Source: Propionibacteriaceae bacterium
Lineage (GTDB): Bacteria > Actinomycetota > Actinomycetes > Propionibacteriales > Propionibacteriaceae
Length of the DNA: 64,000 bases
Reading direction: 5' to 3'
NCBI GenBank assembly: GCA_017306015.1
Contig: JAFKJK010000012.1
Coordinates: forward strand, 173,508-237,507
Below, piece after piece: positions 17,190 through 27,076 of the stretch (position 1 is its first letter; each line of letters opens with the position of its first letter). The notes under the pieces are model-generated. The model did no database searches. It was not told the DNA's origin and saw nothing but the letters and a program-made list of their open reading frames with translations. The translations under genes were made by a program, and so were the position numbers.

Positions 17190-18659
17190 ATGACCACTAT
17201 TTCGGCACAATTCGACGCGTTCGCTCGCGCAGCGAACCGTGCGAAGCAGCCGGCGAGCCAGCTGTCGAGCAGACTCCAGTTGACTCTGCTGTACCTCGGC
17301 GACGCGGCGATGATCACGCTCGCGCTGTGGGTGGCCGTGGTCACCCGTGGACTGCTGCCGTTCGCCGGCCAGGCCGACACCGTGCAGATCATGTGGTTCG
17401 CCGGCCCGCTGATCGCGGTGGCCTGGCTGGTCATGCTGCACATCTTCGGCGCCGACTCGCTGCGGCACCTGCGGGCCGGCGCGACCGAGTACAAGCGGGT
17501 CGTGATGGCGACGGCCTGCATGGCCGGGGTGGTGGGGATCACCAGCTTCCTGCTCCGCTACGACTTCCCGCGGGCGGTCTTCGTGCTCAGCTTCACCTTC
17601 GGCACCGCAGCCCTGCTGCTGGTGCGGATGCTGCGACGCAGGGCGATGGCCGAGATCCACTCCCGCGGCGCGCTGAACACGCCGCTGGTGGTCGCCGGCG
17701 ACAGCGGCCACGTGGACGCGATCGCGAAGGTGCTGCGGCGCGAGTCCTGGCTGGGCTACCACGTGGTCGGTGCCATCACCACGGACCGGGTCAGCCGGAC
17801 GCCCGGTGGCCTGCCGGTGCTCGGACGCGTCGAGGACACCGTCCAGGTGATCGCCGACCACGGCGTCGACGCGGTCATCTTCGCCGACGGCTCGTTCTCC
17901 ACCCCGGCGGACTTCCGGAGGATGGCCTGGCAGCTGGAGGAACACGACACCCAGATGATCGTGGTGCCGGCGATCACCGACACCAGCGCCCAGCGGCTCG
18001 AGGTCCGTCCGGTGGCCGGGCTGCCGCTGGTGGACGTCGAGCGTCCGCGGGCGATCGCCTCCGGCCGCTGGATCAAGCGCTCGTTCGACCTCGCCGGTGC
18101 CGGCCTGCTGCTGCTGCTGACCGCACCGCTGATGGGTCTGGTCGCGCTCGCGATCAAGCTGGAGGACGGCGGACCGGTGCTGTTCCGACAGCTGCGCGTC
18201 GGCCGGAAGGGCGAGGTCTTCGAGTGCCTGAAGTTCCGTTCGATGGTCGTGGACGCGGAGGCCAGGCTGGCCGGGCTGGCACACCTGAACGAGGCCGCCG
18301 GGCCGCTGTTCAAGCTCGCCGACGACCCGCGGATCACCCGGGTGGGCAGCGTCATCCGGAGGTTCTCGATCGACGAGCTGCCGCAGTTCTGGAACGCGCT
18401 GGTCGGCGACATGAGCCTGGTCGGCCCGCGGCCGGCGCTGCCGTCCGAGGTGGCCCGGTACGACTCGGACGCCATGCGCCGCCTCGACGTCCGTCCGGGC
18501 ATCACCGGGCTGTGGCAGGTCTCCGGCCGCTCCGACCTGGCGTGGGACGACGCCATCCGGCTCGACCTCTACTACGTCGACAACTGGTCGATGGTGCAGG
18601 ACCTGATGATCCTCGGGAAGACCGCGAACGCGGTCGTCGGATCGTCCGGCGCCTACTGA
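17190..18659 (+). CDS. Initiating polyprenyl-phosphate sugar-1-phosphate transferase (copy 1)
   Basis: The 489-residue protein is a WbaP/CpsE-type exopolysaccharide polyprenyl glycosylphosphotransferase. It starts polysaccharide synthesis by moving a sugar-1-phosphate from a nucleotide sugar to undecaprenyl phosphate. Four N-terminal membrane spans (about residues 30-155) are followed by a CoA-binding-like domain (about 165-275). The catalytic domain begins at [13 protein letters not shown] near 292, with [23 protein letters not shown] and [11 protein letters not shown]. The sugar is unknown. The start at 17190 is chosen because copy 2 at 49670 begins identically in context and has the same 489-residue length. 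The leader lacks a normal Shine-Dalgarno and offers a run of seven G instead. Confidence 0.95.
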   Translation: MTTISAQFDAFARAANRAKQPASQLSSRLQLTLLYLGDAAMITLALWVAVVTRGLLPFAGQADTVQIMWFAGPLIAVAWLVMLHIFGADSLRHLRAGATEYKRVVMATACMAGVVGITSFLLRYDFPRAVFVLSFTFGTAALLLVRMLRRRAMAEIHSRGALNTPLVVAGDSGHVDAIAKVLRRESWLGYHVVGAITTDRVSRTPGGLPVLGRVEDTVQVIADHGVDAVIFADGSFSTPADFRRMAWQLEEHDTQMIVVPAITDTSAQRLEVRPVAGLPLVDVERPRAIASGRWIKRSFDLAGAGLLLLLTAPLMGLVALAIKLEDGGPVLFRQLRVGRKGEVFECLKFRSMVVDAEARLAGLAHLNEAAGPLFKLADDPRITRVGSVIRRFSIDELPQFWNALVGDMSLVGPRPALPSEVARYDSDAMRRLDVRPGITGLWQVSGRSDLAWDDAIRLDLYYVDNWSMVQDLMILGKTANAVVGSSGAY

Positions 18660-18676
18660 CACCTCCCCCTGATCCT

Positions 18677-18714
18677 CGGCGGCGTCGGTCCCGATCCCCC
18701 GACCGACGCCGCCG
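18677..18714 (+). terminator. Terminator shared by both sugar transferase copies
   Basis: CGGCGGCGTCGGTC (18677-18690) and GACCGACGCCGCCG (18701-18714) form a perfect 14-base stem with a 10-base loop just after the stop at 18659. The same element, loop included, follows copy 2 at 51299-51336. Confidence 0.85.
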
Positions 18715-18758
18715 GGCCCCGTCCCGGGACAGCCCGGGAATCGGCTACCGTGGCGGTC

Positions 18759-19904
18759 ATGCCGAGTCGAGCCCTGCTGGTGCGCCGGCTGACGGCCCTG
18801 GTCGTGCTGGGGGCCGCGCTGTGGTCCGGTGTCGGGGGCTACGCGATCACCGTGCAGCGCGGTGGCGGCGACCACCAGACGGCGGACTGGCTGATCAGCT
18901 ATCCCGGCGAGTTCCTGCGTCGCGGCCTGTTCGGCGAGCTGCTGCTGCGATCCACCCCGCCCGGGACGGCGACACTGTGGATCCTGTTCGCGATCCAGGT
19001 GGCGCTGTACCTGCCGATCCTGCTGTACGTGCTGTGGTTCCTGGAGCGCCGGTCCTGGTCGTGGTCGGCGATCGCGCTGGCCTGCTCGCCGGCCGGGCTG
19101 GCCTTCATCGGCTGGGACGTCGTCGGCGGCTTCCGCAAGGAGGTGCTCGGCTTCGTCGCGCTGGTGCTGCTGGCAGCGGCCCGCCACAGCGGGAACGGGC
19201 TGGTCAAGGCGGCGGCGCTGGTGGGTTCGGTCGGCGTGTGGACGCTGGCGGTCTTCTCGTGGGAGTCGATCGCCTTCATGCTCCCGGCCGTCCTGTTCCT
19301 GCTCCTGGCCGGGACGCCGCTGCCGCTGGGACGCGTCTTCGCCGGCGTCTTCTCCGGAATCGCCGCGGTCGCCGTGGGCCTCTCGGTGGTGTTCCACGGC
19401 AGCGCCGAGACACCGGCACGGCTGTGCCAGTCGCTGATCGACCACGGGCTCAGCCCCGACCTGTGCACCGGGGCGATCGCCTGGATGGGCCGCGACCTCA
19501 ACGACAGCCTGCAACTGGTGCAGCAGAACCTCGCCGTCCACTCGGGCTACCTGGCGATGGCGGCGTTGGCGGCACTGCCGATCGTCACCACCGGCTGGTT
19601 GCGCCGCTACTGGCCGTGGGCCCTGGCGATGCTGGTCGGGATCGCGCCGCTGTTCGTCCTCGGCATCGACTACGGGCGCTGGATCCACATCCTGTTCCTG
19701 GAGATCGCGATCTGCATGATGGTCGCCTCGGCCGAACTGCTGGAGTCGCGGCACTGGACGGGGCTGTCGACGCTGTTGTACGTCGTCCTGTGGGGAATTC
19801 CGCACGCCGCACCGACGGCTGCCAACGTCGCCGGCTGGCCGTTCAAGGGGCTGCTGGCGACGGTCATCGGATGGGTGCAAACCGGCCTGCTCGGCCTCGG
19901 TTGA
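18759..19904 (+). CDS. Multi-pass membrane protein of unknown function in polysaccharide locus
   Basis: The 381-residue protein has about nine to ten hydrophobic segments (for example [19 protein letters not shown] and [20 protein letters not shown]). A conserved-looking polar segment [20 protein letters not shown] lies between the first two spans, and [15 protein letters not shown] near residue 310. Its place between an initiating transferase and gmd suggests a second polymerase or a polysaccharide-modifying membrane enzyme, but I do not recognise the family. A GTG nine bases upstream of the chosen ATG is also possible. Neither start has a good ribosome site. Confidence 0.7.
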   Translation: MPSRALLVRRLTALVVLGAALWSGVGGYAITVQRGGGDHQTADWLISYPGEFLRRGLFGELLLRSTPPGTATLWILFAIQVALYLPILLYVLWFLERRSWSWSAIALACSPAGLAFIGWDVVGGFRKEVLGFVALVLLAAARHSGNGLVKAAALVGSVGVWTLAVFSWESIAFMLPAVLFLLLAGTPLPLGRVFAGVFSGIAAVAVGLSVVFHGSAETPARLCQSLIDHGLSPDLCTGAIAWMGRDLNDSLQLVQQNLAVHSGYLAMAALAALPIVTTGWLRRYWPWALAMLVGIAPLFVLGIDYGRWIHILFLEIAICMMVASAELLESRHWTGLSTLLYVVLWGIPHAAPTAANVAGWPFKGLLATVIGWVQTGLLGLG

Positions 19905-19945
19905 CCGGTACTCTGGCTGCTGGGACGGAGCGTGGGGAGTTCGGC

Positions 19946-21067
19946 ATGGCGAAGCGTGCGCTGATCACCGGGATCACCGGGCAGGACGGGTCGTACCTGG
20001 CCGAGTACCTGCTGGGCAAGGGCTACGAGGTGCACGGGATCAAGCGCCGCTCGTCCCAGCTGAACACGCAGCGGATCGACCACATCTACGCCGACCCGCA
20101 CGACGCCGGCGCGCGGCTGTTCCTGCACTACGGAGACCTGACCGACGCCACGTCGCTGACCCGGATCATCGGCGCGGTCGAGCCGGACGAGATCTACAAC
20201 CTGGGCGCGCAGTCCCACGTCGCGGTGAGCTTCGAGCAGCCGGAGTACACCGCCGACGTGGACGCACTGGGCACCCTGCGGCTGCTGGAGTCGATCCGGT
20301 TGCTGAAGCTCACCGACAAGGTGCGGTTCTACCAGGCGTCCACGTCGGAGCTGTTCGGGCTGGTCGCGGAGAGTCCGCAGACCGAGCGGACGCCGTTCCA
20401 CCCGCGTTCGCCGTACGGGGTCGCCAAGCTCTACGCGTACTGGATCACCGTCAACTACCGCGAGTCGTACGGCATGTACGCCTGCAACGGGATCCTGTTC
20501 AACCACGAGTCGCCCCGGCGAGGCGAGACCTTCGTCACCCGCAAGATCACCCGCGGGTTGTCGCGGGTCTTCGCGGGCCTGGACGAGTGTCTCTACCTGG
20601 GCAACCTGGACGCGCTGCGCGACTGGGGGCACGCCAAGGACTACGTCCGGCTGCAGTGGCAGATGCTCCAGCAGGACGAGCCGAGCGATTACGTGATCGC
20701 GACGGGCGAGCAGTACTCGGTGCGCCAGTTCGTCATCTGGACGGCGCAGAACCTGGGACTCCAGCTGAGGTTCGAGGGCGAAGGGGTGCAGGAGCGGGGG
20801 GTGATCGCGGCCATCGAGGACGGCGCCGACACCAACCTGGCGGTCGGGGACGTCGTGCTGCGGGTCGACCCGCGCTACTACCGTCCGGCCGAAGTGTCGA
20901 CCCTGCTCGGCGACCCGGCCAAGGCCTTCGCCGAGCTCGGCTGGGTGCCGCAGATCGGGATCGCGGACCTCGTCGCCGAGATGACCGCGTCCGACCTGGC
21001 CCGAGCGCGGCGGCTGGCGTTCCTGAGGCAGCACGGCTACGACGTGCCCGCGCCGGTGTCGATCTGA
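19946..21067 (+). CDS. gmd: GDP-mannose 4,6-dehydratase
   Basis: The 373-residue enzyme converts GDP-D-mannose to GDP-4-keto-6-deoxy-D-mannose, the first step to GDP-L-fucose. It is an extended short-chain dehydrogenase with the NAD(P) loop [20 protein letters not shown] at residues 5-24. The GMD-specific string [20 protein letters not shown] follows directly. The active-site Thr/Ser-Glu is in [10 protein letters not shown] and the YxxxK in [12 protein letters not shown]. Length and motifs match the family throughout. GGGGAG lies seven bases before the ATG. The stop overlaps the fcl start. Confidence 0.98.
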   Translation: MAKRALITGITGQDGSYLAEYLLGKGYEVHGIKRRSSQLNTQRIDHIYADPHDAGARLFLHYGDLTDATSLTRIIGAVEPDEIYNLGAQSHVAVSFEQPEYTADVDALGTLRLLESIRLLKLTDKVRFYQASTSELFGLVAESPQTERTPFHPRSPYGVAKLYAYWITVNYRESYGMYACNGILFNHESPRRGETFVTRKITRGLSRVFAGLDECLYLGNLDALRDWGHAKDYVRLQWQMLQQDEPSDYVIATGEQYSVRQFVIWTAQNLGLQLRFEGEGVQERGVIAAIEDGADTNLAVGDVVLRVDPRYYRPAEVSTLLGDPAKAFAELGWVPQIGIADLVAEMTASDLARARRLAFLRQHGYDVPAPVSI

Positions 21068-22029
21068 TGCGGCGGGTCTTCGTCGCGGGGCACCGCGGCA
21101 TGGTCGGGTCGGCGCTCGTCCGCCGGCTCGCGCACGAGGACGGCGTGGAGGTCGTCACGGCCGGACGCGACGAGGTCGACCTGGTCGACCAGCGGTCCGT
21201 CCGGGCATTCTTCGACTCGGCCGGTGTGGACGAGGTGTACCTCGCCGCCGCGAAGGTGGGTGGGATCGCCGCGAACGACGCGTACCCCGCGGACTTCCTC
21301 TACGACAACCTGATGATCGAGGCGAACACGATCGCGGCGGCGCACGCGGCGGGGGTGCAGAAGCTGGTCTTCCTCGGTTCGAGCTGCATCTACCCGCGGC
21401 TGGCCCCGCAGCCGATCCGCGAGGACAGCCTGCTCACCGGGCCGTTGGAGCTCACCAACGAGCCGTACGCGATCGCCAAGATCGCCGGGATCAAGCTCTG
21501 TGAGAGCTACCACCGCCAGCACGGCCGGGACTACCGCTCGCTGATGCCGACGAACCTCTACGGGCCGGGAGACAACTTTCACCCCCGGCACAGCCACGTG
21601 CTCCCGGCGCTGATCCGGCGCTTCCACGAGGCCACGCTCACCGGGGCGCCGCAGGTGGTGATCTGGGGCACCGGGACGCCACTGCGCGAGTTCCTGCACG
21701 TCGACGACCTTGCCGAGGCGTGCGTCCTCGTCGCCGGGCTGCCGGCCGAGCGGTACTGGACGCCGGCGACGGAGCGCTGCTCCCACCTCAACGTGGGCGC
21801 CGGCGAGGACCTGAGCATCGCCGCCCTCGCCCGCCTGGTGGCTGACGTCGTGGGCTACTCCGGCGAGATCACCTTCGATCCCGGCAAACCGGACGGCACC
21901 CCGCGCAAGCTGCTCGACTCGTCCAGGGTCCGCGCGCTCGGCTGGCGCCCGCGGATCGGGCTCCGCGAGGGTGTGGCGGCGACGTACCGCTGGTTCGTCG
22001 AGCACGCGGACGCCGTCCGCGAGACCTAG
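21067..22029 (+). CDS. fcl: GDP-L-fucose synthase
   Basis: The 320-residue epimerase/reductase turns GDP-4-keto-6-deoxy-mannose, made by the upstream Gmd, into GDP-L-fucose using NADPH. It shows the Rossmann loop [18 protein letters not shown] at residues 4-21, the fucose-synthase string [20 protein letters not shown] at about 58-77, [16 protein letters not shown] at about 101-116, and the catalytic Tyr-Lys in [12 protein letters not shown]. It starts inside the gmd stop codon (TGATG). The pair implies that L-fucose, or a related 6-deoxy sugar, is in the polysaccharide. Confidence 0.97.
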   Translation: MRRVFVAGHRGMVGSALVRRLAHEDGVEVVTAGRDEVDLVDQRSVRAFFDSAGVDEVYLAAAKVGGIAANDAYPADFLYDNLMIEANTIAAAHAAGVQKLVFLGSSCIYPRLAPQPIREDSLLTGPLELTNEPYAIAKIAGIKLCESYHRQHGRDYRSLMPTNLYGPGDNFHPRHSHVLPALIRRFHEATLTGAPQVVIWGTGTPLREFLHVDDLAEACVLVAGLPAERYWTPATERCSHLNVGAGEDLSIAALARLVADVVGYSGEITFDPGKPDGTPRKLLDSSRVRALGWRPRIGLREGVAATYRWFVEHADAVRET

Positions 22030-22057
22030 GTCGTCGCGGCGGAGCGCGCTTCCCTGC

Positions 22058-23692
22058 TCACGGACTCGGTACGCCCCAGGCTTCGAATTCGGCCAGGCCC
22101 ACGTTGCTGGTCGTCGAACTCACCGACCCCACCGTCAACCGCACCCAGGTCACACTCCGCGAACTGAACGGCACCGTGACCGCCGCCCCACTATTCGTCA
22201 ACGACCCCACCGAAACCGAAGACCCATCCGAGAACGTCAACGTGCCAGCCGTGATCTGATCACTCGTGTTCGGCCGGTCATACAACACCACCCGATCCAG
22301 CGTGACCGCATTCACCCACGTCAACTGGATCCACGCACCAGCACCCTGACGCACCGACACCCACTCCCGCGAGTAGTCCGCCGGATACCCCAGCGGCGAC
22401 CCATCAATCGCCTTCGCCGCCGTCTGACCATCCCCACTGTTCTGACTGGACGCCGACGCCGTCGCATTCAACGACCGGGCCACATTCGCCGCACCCGCAG
22501 GCTGCACCGACACCGTCACCGAATCCGCAGCACTACTCAACGAACCATCCCGCACCACCAACGAGAACGTCACCGACGACCCCGCAGCAGGCGCCGTGAA
22601 CGTCGGCGACACCACCGAAGAACTCGACAACGACACCACCGGACCAGCCGTCTGCGCCCACACATACGTCAACACATCCCCATCAGGATCACTCGACCCC
22701 GACCCCGACAACGTCACCGTCGCACCCGCAACCACCGACTGATCCACACCAGCATCAGCAACCGGAGCCCGATTCGCCGTGCCCGGGCCACCGGTCCGGG
22801 TGTCCAGCACGTAGCGACGGCTCACCATGGTCGCGACCCAGGGATCAGCCGCACCGGGGTCGTACTGACTGGCCGCGCGAAGCGCTGCCTGCTTCAGCGT
22901 GAGGTCGTTGCCGGTGACGTTGGCGGGACGCGAGGCCGTCGGATATCCCTGGTAAGCCATCAGCGTGTGCGCAGCGGTGTATCCGGCGTCGGCGGCTCGG
23001 GCGAATGCTGCCGTCATGAAGTGGTCCGAATGGTCGGCATCCGAGACGGCGGAGACATAGTCCTGCGTCCGCACGGTTACTGGTCGGAAGTCGTTCATGA
23101 TCGCGGTGATCGTGGAGATCAGGCCTGCCCTGGTGTAGGTCTCGGCGCCGTCCACCGATGTGATGCTCGAGATCGATCCATTCCATAGCTTGCTCAGGCT
23201 CTGCCCGGAGTAGGTGGGACTTCCGGATCCTGAGGGAAAGCCGTCCGGCAGCCGCAGGAACTGAATGGAGATGTTGGTCCGTGCGACCAGCGTCCGGGTC
23301 GTGATGGCGCGACCCGCCACCCCGTCGTCGGTCGTGTTCGACCAGTTGTCGGCGACACCCGCCATGTTTGCGTAGGCGGCCTCTGGAGCATTCTCGCGGT
23401 ACAGACTGTCGGGATAGGGGTTACCGGCTTCACCGGCCGTGACGAACAGCGTGCGGACGCAGCGCCCGGCCCGAACGTCGTTGACGATGTCTGGATTGAC
23501 GAAGATCAGGTCATCGTCTTCGTGTGCCACGATGGTCAGGACCCCACCGGTGCAACTGGCAGCGATGGCAGGCCCGGCGCCCACGATCATCCCGCCGAAG
23601 GCCAGCGTCAACGCCGCTGCCGCCCCGGTGATAGCAGCGGGAATCGTCCGCCGCTCTCGCGCGCTTGCCGGACGTGTTCCCATACGGACCAT
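22058..23692 (-). CDS. Secreted PIG-L deacetylase with Ig-like and discoidin-like C-terminal domains
   Basis: The 544-residue protein has a signal peptide (residues about 10-45). A PIG-L/LmbE deacetylase domain follows, with the zinc motif AHEDDDLIFVNPD at about 56-68 and HSDHFMTAAF near 228. A PKD-like Ig domain comes next (NRAPVADAGVDQSVVAGATV, from about 312), then a discoidin/F5-8C-like domain (from about 405) that may bind sugar. It would deacetylate an extracellular N-acetylated sugar polymer. From about 22100 to 22790 the coding strand prefers G-ending codons (GTG, TCG, ACG, TTG), unlike the C-ending usage of neighbours, which suggests a foreign origin for the C-terminal modules. The start could also be a GTG at 23710. 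Confidence 0.85.
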   Translation of the reverse strand: MVRMGTRPASARERRTIPAAITGAAAALTLAFGGMIVGAGPAIAASCTGGVLTIVAHEDDDLIFVNPDIVNDVRAGRCVRTLFVTAGEAGNPYPDSLYRENAPEAAYANMAGVADNWSNTTDDGVAGRAITTRTLVARTNISIQFLRLPDGFPSGSGSPTYSGQSLSKLWNGSISSITSVDGAETYTRAGLISTITAIMNDFRPVTVRTQDYVSAVSDADHSDHFMTAAFARAADAGYTAAHTLMAYQGYPTASRPANVTGNDLTLKQAALRAASQYDPGAADPWVATMVSRRYVLDTRTGGPGTANRAPVADAGVDQSVVAGATVTLSGSGSSDPDGDVLTYVWAQTAGPVVSLSSSSVVSPTFTAPAAGSSVTFSLVVRDGSLSSAADSVTVSVQPAGAANVARSLNATASASSQNSGDGQTAAKAIDGSPLGYPADYSREWVSVRQGAGAWIQLTWVNAVTLDRVVLYDRPNTSDQITAGTLTFSDGSSVSVGSLTNSGAAVTVPFSSRSVTWVRLTVGSVSSTTSNVGLAEFEAWGVPSP

Positions 23693-23846
23693 ACCGACCA
23701 CCCCCGGCACCTGGGAGCCCGCCCCCCGCGGACTCTTGGCAGCTAACCCTAGCCAGACCGCCTTTCGGACGGGGGACGCAGTCTTGCTACCTCAGCGGAC
23801 GCGGTTCGACCGACGCTACCCACAGACTGTCGGGCCGGTCGCCGGA

Positions 23847-25664
23847 TCAGATCACCACACGATAGACGTGGTGGGTGTACTCATTGGCGAAGGAGTCGGT
23901 GAACTTCCCGTTCGTCACCGGCAGGCTGCGACCTTCACCGACCACCTCCACGGAGGTGCCCGAGATCCCTGCGGGCAGCGTGAAGGTGCGCGATCCGGTG
24001 CCGCCATCGGTCATGGCCAGCACGTAGGCATAGCCGCCCGTGGCCCGCAGGCTCGTCTGGAGGCCGGAGCCGAAGTTCCAGGTGTACGGCTGCGAGTTCA
24101 GGACCCGGGCCAGCGACTTCACTTCGGCGTCCACCTTGGCCACCGCCGCGCGCGAGTTCGCGCAGTCCATCAACGAGTAGTTGCCACAGGTGCCGTTGTT
24201 GTTGTGCTGGAAGTAGGCGATCCCACCGGCTCCGTGGATCAATGCGTTCCAGACCGCCCCACTGATCTCGGCCGGATCGATGCTGGTGGCGTCCGACTCG
24301 TCGAGCAGCGGCTTCGCGGTCTCCACGAAGACCCAGTTCGGCTTAGAGGCGGCGGGCGAGGCGTAGGTCTCCATCCGGTCCTGCAGCCAGCCGTAGGCGA
24401 TAGAGCGCTCCGAGTTTCCTTGGGTCCAGTACGGGCTTCTTTCGATCTCCCGCCGCACAGGGGGGCTGGTGTAGGCGTACTTGTCCACACTCGACACGTC
24501 GAGAAGGGCCAACTGGCTGCTCATCGTCTTCGGCGCCCACCAGGTGCCCAGGACGCCGTTGCCGAAGTTGGCCTGCAGGAAGCGCCCGTCGTTGCGGGCC
24601 CGGGCCGTGGCGGCGTACTTGGTCTGCTGGGCGAGCGCACCTGTCTCGTCCTCGGGGCAGCCCGAGTAGCCCATCTCGCACTCGTCGGACAGGAACCAGC
24701 CGACGACCTTGGGGTCGGTTCCGACCTCGGCGGCGGTCCACTCGCTCTGGGCGACGACGCTGATGCCGGCGTTGGTCATCGCGCTCACCTTCGAGCCGTC
24801 ATGCTCGGCGCCCATGTAGGTGTTGATGCCGATGCTGGCCAGCGAACTCGCATGTTCCGGCTTGCCGTAGAACACGGCGATCGGGAAGTGGGAGGGGTCC
24901 GTCCAGCCGGCGGCCGACGCCTTGGAGAACTTCGAGTAGTAGGCCGAGCCGCCCCACCAGGCCTCGCGCGGAAGGTTGAGGACCGTGCCGTCGGTGTTGG
25001 GCGAGGGGCTCTCACCCGGAGCGGAGAGGTTCGGAGCAGGTGTCGAGGTGGAACCGTCCGGAACGAACACGACGTCCACCAGGTAGTCGGTGCCCTTGGT
25101 GGAGTGGGTCGGCAGCGAACTCTTCGACGTGTACTTGTAGCGACCGCCGTTCTTCGGGATCGTCAGGCCGTTGCGGGTGTACGCGTGTGCGAACGCCTTG
25201 CGGGTGAGAGCGGGCTTGCCCTTCTTGGCCAGGTAGGACGCGACATACGTGCGTCCGGCGGTGATGTGAACGGGCTTGGCCAGCTTGACGGTCTGCCAAC
25301 CGACCTTCTTGGACTTCGGGAAGGTGGCCCGAGCGAGCACGGCACCCTTCGACGTCCACAGCGTGGCGGGATAGGCACCGGTCTGCTTCTTGCTGCGGTA
25401 GAACTGCAGCCCTGTGATGGTGCCGCTTCGGGAACTGGAGAACTTCACCCCCAGCTCGACGGACTTGGTGATCCCCTTGGCCACCGAGGTACGCGGCGAG
25501 CGCGAGTCGCTGAAGATGCCCACCGAGCTTGCGGCCGCGGCAGGCACGCCGTTGACCAGGCTGAGAGCGAGTGCCGTGGACGCCATGAGTGCGCCGATCA
25601 CGACGACGCGACTGCGCCGACGGGGCCGCGGAAGTACGCCGCGCTGGGTGAATGTGGTGTCCAT
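23847..25664 (-). CDS. Secreted glycosidase-like protein with N-terminal DUF4082 domain
   Basis: The 605-residue protein has a signal peptide (cleavage near VPAAAAS, about residue 45). A DUF4082 beta domain spans about residues 48-200 (SVELGVKFSSSRSGTITGLQ, GWQTVKLAKPVHITAGRTYV). A TIM-barrel-like domain begins at about residue 235 with LPREAWWGGSAYYSKFS, and carries GINTYMGAEHDGS, FLSDECEMGYSGC and KPNWVFVETAKP. The acidic residues of SDECE and VFVETAK are candidate catalytic residues, but I cannot place it in a numbered family. The C-terminal two thirds are homologous to the lipoprotein at 41838. It is probably involved in trimming the exported polysaccharide. GGAG stands eight bases before the ATG. 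Confidence 0.75.
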   Translation of the reverse strand: MDTTFTQRGVLPRPRRRSRVVVIGALMASTALALSLVNGVPAAAASSVGIFSDSRSPRTSVAKGITKSVELGVKFSSSRSGTITGLQFYRSKKQTGAYPATLWTSKGAVLARATFPKSKKVGWQTVKLAKPVHITAGRTYVASYLAKKGKPALTRKAFAHAYTRNGLTIPKNGGRYKYTSKSSLPTHSTKGTDYLVDVVFVPDGSTSTPAPNLSAPGESPSPNTDGTVLNLPREAWWGGSAYYSKFSKASAAGWTDPSHFPIAVFYGKPEHASSLASIGINTYMGAEHDGSKVSAMTNAGISVVAQSEWTAAEVGTDPKVVGWFLSDECEMGYSGCPEDETGALAQQTKYAATARARNDGRFLQANFGNGVLGTWWAPKTMSSQLALLDVSSVDKYAYTSPPVRREIERSPYWTQGNSERSIAYGWLQDRMETYASPAASKPNWVFVETAKPLLDESDATSIDPAEISGAVWNALIHGAGGIAYFQHNNNGTCGNYSLMDCANSRAAVAKVDAEVKSLARVLNSQPYTWNFGSGLQTSLRATGGYAYVLAMTDGGTGSRTFTLPAGISGTSVEVVGEGRSLPVTNGKFTDSFANEYTHHVYRVVI

Positions 25665-25716
25665 CTGATCTCCTGGATGGGTTGTACAGGTGAGACGCCT
25701 TTCCCCCAGGAGACGC

Positions 25717-25738
25717 TTCCTTAGAAACTCTAAGGGAA
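25717..25738. promoter_or_regulatory. Inverted repeat between the acpS operon and the DUF4082 gene
   Basis: CCTTAGA (25719-25725) and TCTAAGG (25729-25735) pair around AAC, with flanking TTCC/GGGAA. This A/T-rich palindrome lies 55 bases upstream of the DUF4082 protein start and about 100 bases after the acpS stop. It may be an operator or a weak terminator; the sequence does not decide. Confidence 0.4.
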
Positions 25739-25833
25739 AACTTCGGGTGCGTCAACTTGACAAACGCCCATCAGCGCTAGTCACACCGGGAACCGTCGTG
25801 GGCGCGGGCCGCGTCTCCACCCCCGGCGTCGAC

Positions 25834-26202
25834 TCAGTCCGCTTCGGCGATGGCGATGGCGATACCGGCTCGGGACCCGACCGAGCACGAGACCCGGATC
25901 GGGCCGACACCGGCTTCAGCGGCCGCCGCGGCCACATCGGCCTCCAGACGGACGCTGGCCGCGTCGCGGGTACCGAGGATCTCGATCCATGGCCAGGGCA
26001 CCCTGCCGTCCCAATCGGCGAGCGACAGCGCCTTCCACACGGCTTCCTTCGCCGCGAACCGCCAGGCGTACTCCACAGAGGCACCGGCGCACTCCGTCCG
26101 CTCACCCTCGGTGAACCAGTGGCCGGCGAAACTGCTGCCCGAGGCCAGCCGCTCGATCCTGGCAAGATCGACGACGTCGATACCCACACCCCGAATGTTC
26201 AC
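25834..26202 (-). CDS. acpS: Holo-ACP synthase (AcpS-type 4'-phosphopantetheinyl transferase)
   Basis: The 122-residue protein transfers 4'-phosphopantetheine from CoA to a serine of an acyl carrier protein. AcpS signatures are clear: GVGIDVVDLARIER at residues 6-19 with the Mg-binding Asp, and WRFAAKEAVWKAL at about 48-60 with the catalytic Glu-Lys. Length matches the trimeric AcpS family. It is the last gene of a minus-strand operon with an SGNH protein and an AMP-ligase, and faces an ACP gene at 28715. It may serve that ACP specifically, but could also be the cell's general AcpS. Confidence 0.93.
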   Translation of the reverse strand: MNIRGVGIDVVDLARIERLASGSSFAGHWFTEGERTECAGASVEYAWRFAAKEAVWKALSLADWDGRVPWPWIEILGTRDAASVRLEADVAAAAAEAGVGPIRVSCSVGSRAGIAIAIAEAD

Positions 26203-26218
26203 GCAGCCTGCGTCTCGG

Positions 26219-27034
26219 TCAGGACCCGACGGCGGCGAGCAGACGCACCAGCCCGGCGGCGACGACGGCGCTGCCGGTTTCGTTCAGATGGGCTCCGTCG
26301 CTGCTGTAGCCGCGATCGAGCGCTTCGGGTCCAGCCTGCGTCGCCGTGTGCTCCAGCAGCGCGATGTCGAACAGACGATCGGAACTGAAGGTGCCACGCA
26401 TCAGCGTGTTGTACTGCTCCCGAACGCGATTGTCATCGCGCCCCAACAGACCCAGCAACCGCTGCTTCACCCCCGACGGCCCTACCGTGAGCGGCGCGGT
26501 GGCGTGCAGGAAGGTTACTTTCGGGTAGTCGCGCTCGAGCGCGTTCAGCGTCGTCAGGTACTCCTCGAACAGGGCGTCGACGTCGGTGTCCTGGTCGAAG
26601 TCGATGTAGCAGAACTTGAGGACGGCGACGTCGACGCTTCCGCCCAAGCCGGCCCGCACGGCTTCGTCAAAGTGCCGGAGCTTGCCGATCGGGTCTCCGT
26701 TCTCGCCGATCGCCGTGTGCACCAGCGTCCCCGGCTCGACGGCTGCAGGGGCGTCACCCACCGCGAACCGATCGATCCCCGGCGCATTGGTCTTCCTCGC
26801 CTGGTAGAGCGCCTGCAGGCCGGAGAGGATGTCATCTCCCACCGACATGTGGGCGAAGAACACCCGCTGGCCAGCAGCTCGGCTGAGTTGCTCCTCCGTC
26901 ACAGCCCCAGTGGCCAGTTCCATCGGCGCCATCGGCTCCCCTCCGGGCTCGGTGAGGAACAGCACCCCGATACCGCCGGTCACGATCACCAGCGCGGCAC
27001 CGAGCACCAGGCCGAGCTTTCGCAGAGCGGTCAC
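26219..27034 (-). CDS. Membrane-anchored SGNH-hydrolase-like protein
   Basis: The 271-residue protein starts with a membrane-spanning signal anchor (LGLVLGAALVIVTGGIGVLF). A catalytic-looking domain follows: VFFAHMSVGDDILSG at about residues 54-68 has the HxSVG pattern of an SGNH subfamily, and the C-terminal SSDGAHLNETG holds Asp246 and His249 of a DxxH dyad. Such enzymes hydrolyse or transfer acyl esters on the outside of the cell, so it could deacylate or acylate the polysaccharide. The start is GTG at 27034 behind GGGGGGAACC. It sits between acpS (16-base gap) and the AMP-ligase gene (42-base gap) in one operon. Confidence 0.75.
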   Translation of the reverse strand: MTALRKLGLVLGAALVIVTGGIGVLFLTEPGGEPMAPMELATGAVTEEQLSRAAGQRVFFAHMSVGDDILSGLQALYQARKTNAPGIDRFAVGDAPAAVEPGTLVHTAIGENGDPIGKLRHFDEAVRAGLGGSVDVAVLKFCYIDFDQDTDVDALFEEYLTTLNALERDYPKVTFLHATAPLTVGPSGVKQRLLGLLGRDDNRVREQYNTLMRGTFSSDRLFDIALLEHTATQAGPEALDRGYSSDGAHLNETGSAVVAAGLVRLLAAVGS

Positions 27035-27076
27035 GGTTCCCCCCAGGAGTGCTCTGAAGCCACAACTGTACCTGCG

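Noticed and set aside
16778..19945. An upstream extension making gmd a 1429-residue protein
   Set aside because: The extra 1056 residues overlap the sugar transferase and membrane protein in another frame and are Arg/Gly-rich. The normal Gmd start at 19946 has a ribosome site.
21971..23188. A 405-codon plus-strand Arg/His/Thr-rich frame
   Set aside because: It is the antisense of the G-ending codons in the PIG-L protein; no known protein looks like it.
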